Origin: Takakia lepidozioides
Taxonomy: Eukaryota; Streptophyta; Takakiopsida; Takakiales; Takakiaceae
NCBI GenBank assembly: GCA_030704615.1
Contig: CM060734.1
Coordinates: forward strand, 41,248,042-41,312,041
Direction: 5' to 3'
DNA length: 64,000 nt
How positions within the stretch are numbered: the first letter of the stretch is position 1; the number at the start of each line of letters is the position of its first letter. Below, one piece after another: positions 49,940 through 60,477 of this stretch. The translations under genes and the position numbers were made by a program. Below the pieces are notes generated by a model. It saw only the letters and a list, made by a program, of their open reading frames with translations. It was not told the origin of the DNA and made no database searches.

Positions 49940-51758
49940 TCAAACCTGCAGGTACCACTGCCAAGTTTGGGTCAACTTGCCATCGACATTGGGAAGGTGA
50001 CATGGCGCACAATTACGCACATGGTCTTCCAAGTCATGCCATCCCGACCCTCTAAGATCAGGACCCTGAGGGCAACACCTCTCGAACCCTCAGAATAACA
50101 CGCCCTGCAGTAACATCCAGAGTCGTAGGAGCAGTCTGCTGCAAATAAACATAGTCACCAGGGCTAAACCTCCGAACCCCAGGACGATATCCTCACCACG
50201 TATAGTGGCATACCTCAACGTATCACGGTGCTGTGCAATGGCAAGGTTCTCAAAAGCCATGGGCATGACTTTCTTGAACAACTCTGCACGCTGATCACAT
50301 GCACGTACCACACGTCCGGATCGTCAAGGTTAAGGACTTGAGCAGTGTCCCTACGAATGGCTGCAGGCAAATCCGGCTCTCGGCCAAAGAGAAGGAAATA
50401 TGGTGAGAAGGAGGCAAGTGATGCTTGTTTGCTGAACCTGTAGCCCATGGCTAACCAAGGAACCTGAAGATCCCAATCTCCTAGGTGTCCCTTCTGCAAG
50501 CCATACTTGCGCAAACCCCTCTTCACCGTCTGAACAACTCTCTCTGCTAAGCCATCGGCCTCAGGATGATCCCCGAGAAGTGGTGCGGTGGTCTATCAAG
50601 GCTTTATCACAAAGCCTGAAACTCCCCCAAGAACTCTCTCCCTTGGTCCGTGAGTACCTCAGCTGGAGCACCAAATCGGCTAAGCACACGATCCAAGAAT
50701 GCATACGCAGCCCCCTCACTAGCCTTGTCAGGCAATGGAACCAACTCAATCCACTTGGAGAAGTGCTCCACCATCACCAACACATATCTGTGGTGGCGCA
50801 TAGTCAGTGGCAACGGTCCTGCGAAGTCAAGACTCCACCTGTAGCCCAATCCCATGATGATAGGTAAAGGATGCAACTGTGGTGTAGGGGCGTTGAATGA
50901 AGCACGCACCCTGTCACACACCATGCACCTAGCCACAAACTGTTGCACCTCTGTATGCATACCACGCCACCAATACTGCCCCTGCAGTAAACTGTGAGTG
51001 CGTCGCACTCCAAAATGCCCCAACTCCTCATGGGCATGCCGCACTAACCGTGCACGCTGTGTGGGGTGAGGCACAATCCTCACCCGACCATCCTCCCACA
51101 CTCGAAGTAGGTGTATCCCCTCCCACTTGAACCTCTTGGCTCGTTGCAGGATCCGATCCCTCTCCCCAGTCACAGTGGCTGCCGTGTCTCCCGTGCGGAG
51201 GTAGTCCAACACAGCCGAATCCTCATGTATATCTCTGGCACCACCTAGCTCATCACTAGCCTCAGGGTCCTCAGACACTCCGTCTACAGTCATCCCTGTT
51301 GTAGGTCCAATCTGACCTCCCGATGCCAAGATACACAAAAATGCAGATGCGTGCCATCCCGGCACCATCTCCTCGTCCGTCTCACCATGCCACCGAGCTC
51401 CAGTGTCATCCTGCTGGCTCATGCATGGATTGCGACTCAATCCATCCGCATCCCGATTGACCAAACCCGGTCGATGCACAACCTGAAAGTCATACTCCTG
51501 GAGTATAAGTGCCCACCGTGCAAGCTTCCCCGTAAGCTTGTCTGACTCCATCAACCACTTGAGTGGCTGGTGATCCGTGACAAGGGGGAAAAGATTGCCG
51601 TATAGATAGCACCTGAAGTGTGCCACGGCCCACACTGCAGCTAAGCACTCTCCCTCATATGAGCTGTACTTAGCCTCTGCAGCGTTGTTCGAGCGGCTAG
51701 CGTAAGCCACTACGAAACTCTCTTCCCTCATCATCCACCTGTGTGAGCACCGCTCCAA
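49940..51758 (-). pseudogene. Gypsy RNase H and integrase
   Basis: RNase H shows VAYASRSNNAAEAKYSSYEG, the ECLAAVWAV helix and TDHQPLKWLM. The integrase zinc-binding region is HEELGHFGVRRTHSLLQGQY with CMVCDRV (HHCC). The catalytic core has LDFAGPLP, LTDQGREFLG and, after a frame change near 50580, the ERVVQTVKRGLRKYG segment, followed by LFGREPDLPAAIRR. The C-terminal part reads PSGLDL-like residues and NCAPCHLPNVDGKLTQTW, a Cys/His tail typical of some algal and non-seed plant Gypsy integrases. Frame shifts at about 50600, 50200 and 50040 make it inactive. Confidence 0.88.
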
Positions 51759-51815
51759 GCCCCAGCATGCTCCAATCCGTATGCAGCTGAAAGGGACGCC
51801 CCCTGATAGGTCGTC

Positions 51816-52760
51816 TCAGATAGGCGCCGAGGTCAACCTCGCCTTGAGCTCTTGAAAAGCTCGTTCCTGCTCATCTTCCCACTGCCACTCCTGGTCCACC
51901 TTGGTCAGCTTGGTTAGAGCCTTTGCAATGGTACTAAATCCCTTGACAAACCGTCTATAATAGTTTGCCAACCCCATGAAAGCTCGAACTCGGCTCACAT
52001 CCGTGGGGCGTGGAATTTGTGCAATGGCCTCTACCTTAGTCTGCTGTACCCCCAATCCTCCAGGATATATCATGTGACCCAGATACTCAATCTGGTTGTG
52101 GAAAAACTTGCACTTCCCCGGATGCAACTTCAATCCGTGCGCTCTCAAGCGCTCCAATACCACCTGAAGGTGTCTCTCATGCTCCTCCATCGTAACACTA
52201 AAGATGATGATGTCATCTATGTAGCACCGAGCAAAGTCCACCCCTGCTAGAATCCTATCCATGACTCTCTGAAACTCTGCAGGAGCATTCTTAAGCCCAA
52301 ATGTAAGAACCGCCACTGATATAGGCAATCCTTGCCGTGCTCATTGATCCCCCAGAATGCCGTCTTCTGCTTGTCCGCCTCCTTGATTGGCAACTGGTGA
52401 TATCCGGATCGTAAATCCAAAGTGCTAAAGGCCTTAGCATGCCCGATGGCATCAAAGATCTCCTCTGGTGTTGGCATGGCATACTTATCGGACTTGGTCT
52501 GACGATTTACAGGCCGGTAATCACCGCACATACGTCTCTCCGTCCAATTGCCATAGACATCCTCTTGCTGGCATCACTGTGGCTGAAGCATACTCTCCAC
52601 CAGAGAGCTCCACCAAACCTGCCTCCCAGAGATCTTGAGTCCTCATCTGAATCAAAGACCTCTCCATGTCACTGTATCTATAGGGTCTCCGAAAGATTGG
52701 CGTGTCAGTGGCCAACTCAATACGGATCTCTTGACCCTTCAGTGCTCCCAAGTCCTTCAA
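51816..52760 (-). pseudogene. Gypsy reverse transcriptase
   Basis: The frames give RRPYRYSDMERSLIQ, CGDYRPVNRQTKSDKYAMPT, FSTLDLRSGYHQLPI, FGLKNAPAEFQRVMD, the catalytic CYIDDIIIFS and YLGHMIYPGGLGV, then FMGLANYYRRFVKGFS of the thumb/connection. Frames change near 52530 and 52320. This is the standard Ty3/Gypsy RT order and motif set. Confidence 0.92.
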
Positions 52761-52899
52761 ACTGAAGGCAAAGCAATTCCTGTAAGCCCTCAGGAACCGC
52801 CGTATACGTCGTCTCTCTCCTCCGGTGACAATGGGTCCAATGTCAGGCTCCCAATTGTCCTCCGTAACTACAACCTTAAGTCCAGTGGGCTTAGAGGTA

Positions 52900-53229
52900 G
52901 AGGACGCGTCCCGTGGTTGCTATGCTGCAACCTCTTGAGCAGTACTCCCTACCTGCTCAGTCAATGACAAAGCCTCATCCTGCCCCATCATCTCATCCTT
53001 GAGGACCTCCTCAACCCGAGAAGAATCCCCAACCTCATCCATCACAGCCGCCTTGGCTGCCAACTCCCTCTGAACCTCGAGCACCTCCCACGTGTGCCAT
53101 GGATGCATGCACCCGTGGTCCTCATATGCTCGCCCCCACTCACTGCCTGTACCGTCTCGGTAGGCAGAGAGACCATTGAGGGAAGTGTATTCCGCACTCT
53201 GCGTTGCTCAGCAGAGCCAAGCTGATAAT
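52900..53229 (-). other. Linker between methyltransferase and RT
   Basis: Frames at 52920-53108 and 53042-53242 give acidic, low-complexity sequence (SSRVEEVLKDEMMGQDEALS). No known domain is seen. It separates the methyltransferase from the RT in the polyprotein. Confidence 0.5.
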
Positions 53230-54212
53230 CCAGGTCAAGCAATTGAGATCCATTGCTTGCCCCAACACTTGACGACGTGATGCCTCAGAAAGAGACGACA
53301 CCGCCGTGGTACCAGTGGTAAAACCCATTGCCCGCTCACGCTCGTCAGCATTAGGCTCCACTAACTGCTGCAACTGAGCATCCCACAGGAGGCCAGGTCC
53401 ACTATCCCGGAAAGCATGCGATCTGGGAAGCTGAGCAGTGTAGGTAATGCTGCTCGTGGTTGACCCACCTTGTTGACCACTGCCAAAGGCGAACGGTCAT
53501 CGTGTCTCACACGTTGAGACTGCCTCCCTGTGTCCAGAATGTTATCCACTGTGAGATGTGCTGGCCGCTGCACCCCATCAAATGCACGCTTGAGCAGTGC
53601 GGGTGGCATCAGTTAGTCCACCATAGCCGTGGACGATGAGCCCGTGACCCCACTGTAGCTGCATCTAGCAACACTGCTGACCCAAGCCACGACCGGACTT
53701 GATGCACACTGGCCATCACCCTGGCCCGAGAATCGCCCATCAGTGGCACATTCTCCAAGATGTATGCTGGAGATACAGCTTGATGAAGCTGCAAGTGGCG
53801 CAAAACCCGCACCATCTCCCAAAACAGACCCGACCTCGAGTCTCGCAATCCATTGCCATGCCCGGCTGATGAATGCCCTTGGCAGGGCCAACCTGCCACT
53901 ACCAGATCAATGGAGCCAACCCGCTCCAAATCCTGCGCCCCAGCAACGAAATGTCTGCTGGCAAGGCCTGCTGATATCCACGAATTGCAGACACCGACAA
54001 CAACTCAGGGTACCGCTGCACCAACTGAGCAACATGGCGAAGTGAAACGCGTCGTGCAGTCTCATCCCTCTCCACATACAGGTAACGCCGAACTCGTACA
54101 CCTGCTGTAACACAGCAGCCAATCCGGTGCTGATCCCGCCAAACAAGTCCAGAAGACAAATGCCTTCATCCGGAGACTGCCACACAATAGGTGTGGTGTC
54201 CAATGGAGACAA
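53230..54212 (-). pseudogene. C5 cytosine DNA methyltransferase domain inside the Gypsy polyprotein
   Basis: These enzymes methylate cytosine in DNA. All the main motifs appear in order on the minus strand: motif I DLFGGISTGLAAVLQ (about 54165), the YVERDETARR and HVAQLVQRYPELL segments, motif IV VVAGWPCQGHSSAG with the catalytic Cys (about 53895), motif VI YILENVP (about 53750), motif VIII RPRLWWTN (about 53630), motif IX RERAMGF and motif X GQAMDLN (about 53245). The domain is about 310 residues, normal for a DNMT3/DRM-like catalytic part. Frame changes near 54110, 53930, 53610 and 53390 break it. It lies between protease and RT, so it was part of the element polyprotein and not a neighbouring host gene. 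Cytosine methyltransferases in Gypsy elements have been reported in charophytes. Confidence 0.9.
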
Positions 54213-54439
54213 TTGAGTGGTCCTGGTGCAATCCCCACACTCTCCTCCTCTCCTGACGGTACAAAAGCCTCCACCCAGGCTTGTTGCACCCGTCGATCAG
54301 CATCCCGCTGCAAATCCTTGCTCGTGCCCCACAATGGAGTCTGAGCAACCATGGTAGGCAACTCCGCCATACCATACATGTCATCCTGCTCTCCCGGAGG
54401 TGGTACATCCTCTGAATGAGCATTGCCCTCAAGCAACTC

Positions 54440-54982
54440 TCTAGGCCAACTCACTGCCGCTGTGAATGCTGCTAGTGTCGGCATCTTGCCTCGCTGGGCA
54501 ACCGCAACTCCTCCTATGAACGTCACAGGGAGCTGCACACGCCGGCCCTCCCCTGACTGCCATGCAGGCCTATAGGAAGCTGACTCCTCCCAAAAATCCA
54601 GGGTGAAGCCCATGGGGTACAACACTGCCCCACCAACCAGGACATCGTATGAGACTGCGTCTGTCACAATGGCCTTGGCTCGCATCACTGAGCCATCTGT
54701 AGGGTGATCCGGCCGTAGTCTGATAGCCAACTCATGCCGTGTCATGCCCCGAGCCTGCTCCGATCCTCCCAGAGACGTCTGTATCTGGAAAGGACAAGGC
54801 TCCATATCCGCCTCCGTGAGGCCCAAGCCTGCAATAGCAGCTCTGCCCAGCATCATGGCTGAGCTCCCGAGTCCAACAAGACTCGCAGTGGCCGGTACCT
54901 CTTGCCTGCCGGTCCACTCAAACAGAAAATGCCATCCTGGTTGTCTAACATGACAACTCCAGGTGTCACCATGGGCGCTCAA
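54440..54982 (-). pseudogene. Gypsy aspartic protease
   Basis: One frame gives RVLLDSGAQP with the catalytic DSGA near 54868. A single-base shift then leads to MMLGRAAIAGLGL, followed by the conserved TSLGGSEQARGMTRHELAIR, IVTDAVSYDVLVGGAVLYPM and GFTLDFWEE. The long single frame 54062-54982 reads GLGSSA in place of DSGA because of that shift. The product would process the Gypsy polyprotein. Confidence 0.85.
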
Positions 54983-55157
54983 TGGCTGGCCTAGCTGGCA
55001 GCTCCATCAACCTGGCAGCTGCAGCTTGCCATGGCGCCGCCGTGGCAGTCTTGACCCTCAAATCCGAGGATCCCTCCGGCACTACACCTCCCACTATCTC
55101 CGCAGAAGATGAAGTAACCTCCCACTCTCACAGAGTGTAGCTGCCAGCCTGAACACC

Positions 55158-55625
55158 TCAGCTGGTCTTACCCCCGGCGTCGCAATCATGGTAGCCCGAG
55201 AACAATGGAGCCTGGCACACAGATGTGGCCGCTCCTAGCAGCACACTAGCTGCCGTAGCCTTGGCAACACTAGGTAGTGGTGCTACCCGTGTAGCTCTCC
55301 CCAATGGCATAGTAACCTCCGCCTCGGTAACAGTCGGGCGAGAACTAGGTGCCATGGATGGCGTCGACACTGTCTCCGCCAATGTGAATGACTGAGGAAG
55401 CCTAGCCTGACGGCTTGCCTCCCCACGCTGTGGATCCAACTCCACCTCTGCACCTCGTGGCTCAGGAACTCGTGCTGCTCCTCGAGTCACGGCTGCAGCA
55501 GACTCCACCTGCACTAGTGGTAGTGCTGCTCCACACATGAATCCCATGCCTCCCATATCTCCTCCCTCAGGAGCAGGAGGTGGACCATCCGGCCTTAGAG
55601 CCGGTACCACCTGAGCTGTAGCCAT
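55158..55625 (-). other. Gypsy gag-protease linker
   Basis: A 155-codon frame of low-complexity, Pro/Ala/Val-rich sequence starts MATAQVVPALRPDGPPPAPE. No domain is recognised. It lies between the zinc knuckles of gag and the protease. Confidence 0.5.
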
Positions 55626-55640
55626 GGCAGCGAGCCTGCT

Positions 55641-57075
55641 CTAGCTGCTGAAGCCGGTTGGCCATGCCTTGGTCAACACCCTGACCTCCGCGTCCTTGGC
55701 CACGTTGAGCTTGCCCTTGGCACCTCGTGGCTGGCCACCTCGTCCTCTCTGGGCTGCTCCACCTCGCCCCCGGCCACCATTGTTCCCTTGGAACTGGCCT
55801 GGGCGCAACTCAGGATGCAAACCATAACACTGGGCCTCTCCATGCCCGTGCTTGCCACAATGCCCACACTGCAACTGTGCAGGCTGTGCATGTGCCGGCC
55901 CTTTGCCTCCCTCTGGGACAATCCTTCTTGACATGGGGTCCTCCACATGTCCAGCACACCACATCCGCCCGTTGTTGGCCAGCAAATGAAGGGAGAGACC
56001 CCTGCATCTGAGGTCCTCTCTGCCCTTCCCTGAGCTTCACCTGAGCCCCCTTGTTGCCTTGAGCACGTTGAGGTAGTGGTTGGCTAGGAGCACCACTACC
56101 CCGTGGTGTCTCCTTAGCAAATCCCACCATGACCACTCGTTCCTCCACCATGTTGAGCTCTATCCGCTCTGCCAGCAAAAACACATTTGCTAAGGTGGGT
56201 TGGGCCGCTTGTAGGAGAGTTGCATCCCGCACCCTTCTCCTCAGCTCCTTGTCCAATATCCCATACCAGAATTGGACTGCCTGAGCTTCCGTAACCCCTT
56301 GGGTTACATTTATCAAGCGCCTCATGCGAGTGAAAGCCTCCCTCAAGCTCTCGGTCGGCTTCCGTTGGAACTCTTGCAAGCTCCGCAACTTCTCTGTCCT
56401 CACCCCTTGGTAGTTCCCTCTCAACTCTTCGAAGAACTCCACAACAGGGTTGAAGGCAGGCACGGGTGCTAGTGCTGGTGCGGTAGTGGCTTGGGTGGAC
56501 GTCGTAGCTACTGTACCACCAGTCCCACTGCTACTTGCTGAAGCTGCCGGGTGCAGCGGCAGGTGTAGCCACTGCCCTCGTGGCTCTAGTGCCCCTAGTG
56601 ATGGAGACATAGTCGGGTGACCAGTACATCCTCCACTCCTCGATCTCAACCTCATGCCCCCGCCTGAACTCATGGTAATCCATAGGCGGCCCCTCAAGGT
56701 GCTGAAACAGCCCTTTCCATGCCATGAAAGGCGTAAATAGTTGTGGATTGCGCATTTGCTGCAAATCACACCAACTATCAAACTCTTGGATAAAATCATC
56801 CAACTCAATGGTGCCCACCGCCCCAGAGTACCTTCGTGGCCCCTTGGTAGCTCCATACATCTCCTCCATTGTGTCCCACAACAATGGCAAAGAAACAACT
56901 TGCACCGCCGGTATGAGCCCTCCTGATTCACAATCCGAATCAGAACCTTCCGTGGAAGACACAGGAGGTGAAGGTGGCCTAAACCGCACACCTCGTCTCG
57001 TGTACCCACTAGTATCGCTAGTGCTCGAACCGGCACTGTCCCAGCAACTAGTGGCACCTCCGTGTTGACACTCAA
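55641..57075 (-). pseudogene. Gypsy gag with two zinc knuckles
   Basis: The gag core is seen in FEELRGNYQGVRTEKLRSLQ, FQRKPTESLREAFTRMRRLI, TEAQAVQFWYGIL and LANVFLLAERIELNM, the retrotransposon gag (UBN2/RVP-type) pattern. Two CCHC knuckles follow: CWTCGGPHVKKDC and CGHCGKHGHGEAQC, then an RG-rich basic tail (RGRGGAAQRGRGGQPRG). An upstream frame (56531-56989) adds LDDFIQEFDSWCDLQQM. Frames change near 56550 and 55960. Gag packages the element RNA. Confidence 0.88.
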
Positions 57076-57369
57076 CCGGTCATGAACATGTCCCTAACCC
57101 CCTCTCCACAAGGTAACCGGGTAGAGAACCTGTTGCGGCTTATGGTTTGGAATACTAAGTTCCTAACATAGCCTACACCTGAACTTGCATGACCATGGGA
57201 ATATCATGAAGATACTCCTCAAACCGCCCTCCACGAGCTTCAAAATTCGGCCTTCCAGACCACATGCCAGTCCTTAGTCCACCAGTGCCTCCACGAGTCA
57301 GCACAGGCCATCCACAGGTCAACACGGGCCACCACAGACCAGCACAGGGGTCACAACAGTTTTCACAGG

Positions 57370-58205
57370 GACATTTTTTCATGTTCTGTTTCCTTCACAT
57401 TCCCACAGGGCCTTCATCACATCACACATTCCTCACATTCACAGCCTTCTCACAGCCCTCACAGTTCTTTTTTGCCTGTCACAGCAGCCCGTCACAGCCC
57501 CCTCTGTTTTTTCACACAGGCCTGCACAGTCAGCACAGCCTGTCTTCCACAGGCAGCCAGGCCTCACACACATCACAGTAACAGCCTGTCACAGCCCTCA
57601 CAGCCCACATTGTCACAGCCCTGTCACATCACAGCCCCTCACAGCCTCAAAGGCCTCCTGTCACAGCCCCTCACAGCCCCACAGCCCCCCTCAGGCACGG
57701 CCTGTCACAGCAGCCCCTCACACACAGCACAGCCGTGCCATGGTCACAGCCTTCACAGCCTGTCATTCTGCCTGTGCCCGTCACAGCCCGGGCACGGCCT
57801 GTCACAGCCCCACAGTTGCCTGTCACAGTCACAAAGGCCTCAGGCATCACATCACAGCCCGTCACGCCCCAAAGGCCACACGGCCCACAGCCCCTCACAT
57901 CACAGCCCATGTCACACACCCGTCACAGCCCCCCTCACAGTCACAGCCCCTCACATTGCCTGTCACAACACACAGCCTCTCACACACAGCCCGTCACAGC
58001 CCCCACAGGCCTCAGGCACAGGTCACACACAGCCCGTCACAGCCCCAAAGGCCACTGGGCACAGCCTGTCACAGCCTGACACATCACAGCCCCACAGGGC
58101 GCACACAGCAGCCCATCACAGCCTTCAGGCACGGCCTGTCACACAGCCCGTCACAACACCACAGCCCGTCACACTTGCCACAGCCTGTCACAGCCCACAC
58201 ATGGC
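57370..58205. repeat. Degenerate (GTCACAGCC)n array
   Basis: The phrases GTCACAGCC, CTCACAGCC and their variants recur several dozen times over about 830 bp, with no fixed longer period. It lies upstream of gag in the Gypsy 5' region (5' LTR or leader). The long plus-strand frames here (Ser/Pro/Gln/His-rich) are translations of the repeat and are not genes. Spacers are not uniform, so it is not a CRISPR array. Confidence 0.92.
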
Positions 58206-58639
58206 CGCTCTGGCAGTTTAGCCATTTCTCCAAGGGGTTTAGCCACGCCAAGCTAGGGTTTGTGTCTCTTGGACTCTAGGCTTCTTTCCACCGAGCTATG
58301 GTGGCTGTGAGGAAATCAGCAAGGTATCCTTGCTCTTTCGGCTCCCACACACCACCATAGTAGCCCTAAGCCATGAGGTGGTTGCCACAAACCAAGCCTT
58401 CTTTCTCACTTAGGCGCCACTAAACTCAATGGCAAACAACCAAGCCCTGCTGGTTCCCAGCCCTTGTGAGCACTCATTCAAGCACTCCCCTCATTGGCCA
58501 TAGCATCTGTCTTAGAGCCTATTCCAGCCCTCTACACCTGTTGCTTCAAGAGTTGCGCTCCCTTCAAGCTTGAAGTTGAAACCCCAACTCACATAGGCCC
58601 TACAAGTGCTGTTCTTTCACTCCAAGTGGAAACCAGCCC

Positions 58640-59050
58640 TAGACCTTCCGTTCTAGCTCTCTAAGGCTTGAAAACAAGAGCCTCAATGGGCTGAAGGCAT
58701 GCTCCACACATGCCCCACTCTCACCATAAGAGAATCAGCTCCTTTGCTTCATTTCTTGCACCCACAAACCTGATAATACAAGCTTCAGCAGGCTGAAAGC
58801 ATGCTCTACATGCCCTACAGGGAAACCAGCCCCTTCCTTCCTTTTCTTGCACTCCCACCTAAAAGTGCAAGCCTTCACCAGGCTGATAGCATGCTCCACA
58901 CATACATTGCCCTCACATAAGGGAAGTCAGCCCTTCCCTCTTCCTTGCTTGCCCTCCAAGCTTGAAGATGGAAGCTTCAATGAGCTGAATACATGCTCCA
59001 CACATGCAACCTCTTCACACAGAGATATCAGCCCCCTATCTTGGCTCCTT
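58640..59050. repeat. About four ~100-bp degenerate tandem units
   Basis: GCTGAA(G/A)GCATGCTC(C/T)ACACATGC-like phrases, each followed by a CAG/TCAGCCCCTTCC box, appear near 58690, 58793, 58884 and 58985. It is part of the Gypsy 5' non-coding region, possibly a promoter-type repeat in a long LTR. Confidence 0.7.
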
Positions 59051-60477
59051 GGCTCCTTGATGCTCTCTATGACAAGACTAAGCACTCCATAGCCTTTGCC
59101 AAGCTCCTGAAACCCTAAGGCTTACATTTCCAGCCACAAGACACTTCTCTTGTGGTGCAAGAACTCTTCTTCCAAGCTCTGAAACCCTAGGTGCACATTC
59201 CATGGCCTTGCCGCACCTCTTAGCTCCTGTTCCAGCCCTGCTCTTGCCATGACAAGAGCCCTCTCAATGCTGAAGCTCGAGATTGAAACCCAATCTCACC
59301 ATACTCCACAAAGTGCACTGATTTGCCCCAAGCAAAATCAGCCCTTTCGCTTGGTCTTGCAATCCTTCACACAATGAAAGCTCGCATTCCCAAGTCCAGT
59401 TCTCAGCTTTGCCACCAAAGCCACTATAACCTGCTCTTGACTGGTCCTCTTCCCAATCGTGCTTGCTCATGCATGTACACAATCTGGAACCATCAAGGTG
59501 CTCTGGAATTACCTGCAGCATGGTGCTTTCATCTGAAGCTGAAGATCGAATGCCAAGGTCTACCACCTCGTAACCCACATCGCCTCCGCTTCTAACAACA
59601 AGAGCTCCACGGTGCTCCTTGCATAACAACTTGGTTTCTCTCATTCTCAAGCAAAAACCACAAGTGCTACAACTAACTCGTATCTGGCACTCACAGATAC
59701 GAGCTGATCTTTCTCGAGTGATAAAGAAGAAGAATACAAGCACAAGCTCATGCGAGCTCACAAAGCTGAAGCATAAACTCATGCATATATAACCTCATCA
59801 CTCAAATACAAGTCAAGCCAAGTGCACCCCACGCCATGGGGAATCCACACTACGGCGCCATAGCTAGGCGCGGTGAGGCTCAACTCGAGAAAGATGAGCC
59901 TCCCGCGCTTGCCGTGAAGATAACCACTCCAGGGCCTAAATCTGCCTTGACCCCCTGGATTGACACTTGGCCAATCCCAAATGTCAATATGTAAAAGATA
60001 GCTATTTCCTAGCTAGTTTCACACTAGTGGTAAAATAACTTGACAAGGACCGTAACAGCATTGATACCTAGACAGAAAATTCTAAAATCGATATCCAACG
60101 ACTTGAGGAAGCATAAAATCAAAGAACTCGTGAAACAAAAAATGGCAACAGACATGCAATGAAACGTCAACATTCACTCGCACACCCATAAACCCATATT
60201 GCGTCTCACTCTTCCAATGGAGATCCTTCCTGTTGAAGGGTCCTGGTTTTGCTGTTTGCAAACATTGTCGAAGAGGCCGTATAAGCGGGCTTTCCGTGAT
60301 CAGTATATCATCGGGTTTTGCTTCCACGTCCATGCCCTATACAGTACAAAGGACACGCTTCTGAACATGCAAGAAACGCGCCGCAGTACAAGACACAATC
60401 GACAACGTGCCATGAGAACAGTGCGCACGCTCGGGGCTGCTGGCAAGTGGCAGGCGGCAGGGATGCAAGTTTGAATT

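Larger units (their letters stand above)
49400..60000 (-). mobile_element. Ty3/Gypsy retrotransposon encoding a cytosine methyltransferase (ends unresolved)
   Basis: Minus-strand order: gag (57075-55641), linker, protease (54982-54440), C5 cytosine methyltransferase (54212-53230), RT (52760-51816), RNase H and integrase (51758 to about 49940). Integrase after RNase H defines Ty3/Gypsy. I could not match a left and a right LTR by eye: the left non-coding part is at most 550 bp and the right one 2.9 kb with internal repeats, so the left LTR may be truncated or the LTRs strongly diverged. The given ends are the approximate limits of sequence that does not belong to the Mutator-like element. It sits in intron 1 of the transposase gene. 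Almost every domain has one or more frame shifts. Confidence 0.85.
46474..60333 (-). pseudogene. Mutator-like transposase with SWIM zinc finger, five exons, Gypsy in intron 1
   Basis: Exons: 60184-60333 (ATG 60333, MDVEAKPDDILITESP to YGFMG), 48638-49374 (RYVCARHPDDKRTN onward), 48203-48398, 46474-47728; borders are GT-AG and phases agree. Exon 2 has a Cys-rich FAR1-like part (GCQCCFKV), the HTH-like APHISEELKAWVVECL region, and the start of the catalytic MULE domain with the first Asp in VACDATFGTNHDK. Exon 3 has LMVFDEWLNGIPVAY and the second Asp in FIVDDAEAEINAI. The last exon has FLCLWHVRKAW, the catalytic Glu in NASIEAYHGNLK and a SWIM finger CTCPWAMKGNLCKH. Single-base losses break the frame near 48868 (A-run) and near 48345. 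The Gypsy element lies inside intron 1, which would otherwise be a few hundred bp. The third intron (47729-48202) is packed with the CAGTCCGCTG-type motif. Confidence 0.88.

Noticed and set aside
53230-54212. A host methyltransferase gene interrupted by Gypsy sequence
   Set aside because: The domain is in the same strand and order as the element proteins, with protease directly before and RT directly after, and no introns or host-type N-terminal domains.
57370-58205. Possible CRISPR-like array
   Set aside because: Repeat units are 9-10 bp and irregular, without uniform spacers, and lie in plant nuclear transposon DNA.
57472-58279. Long plus-strand frames (249 and 179 codons) rich in Ser, Pro, Gln and His
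   Set aside because: They are the translation of the GTCACAGCC repeat in more than one frame, with no start context, splice link or family resemblance.
49400-60000. Exact LTR pair for the Gypsy element
   Set aside because: I compared the non-coding left (49400-49940) and right (57100-60000) ends and found no convincing long match, so no LTR coordinates are given.
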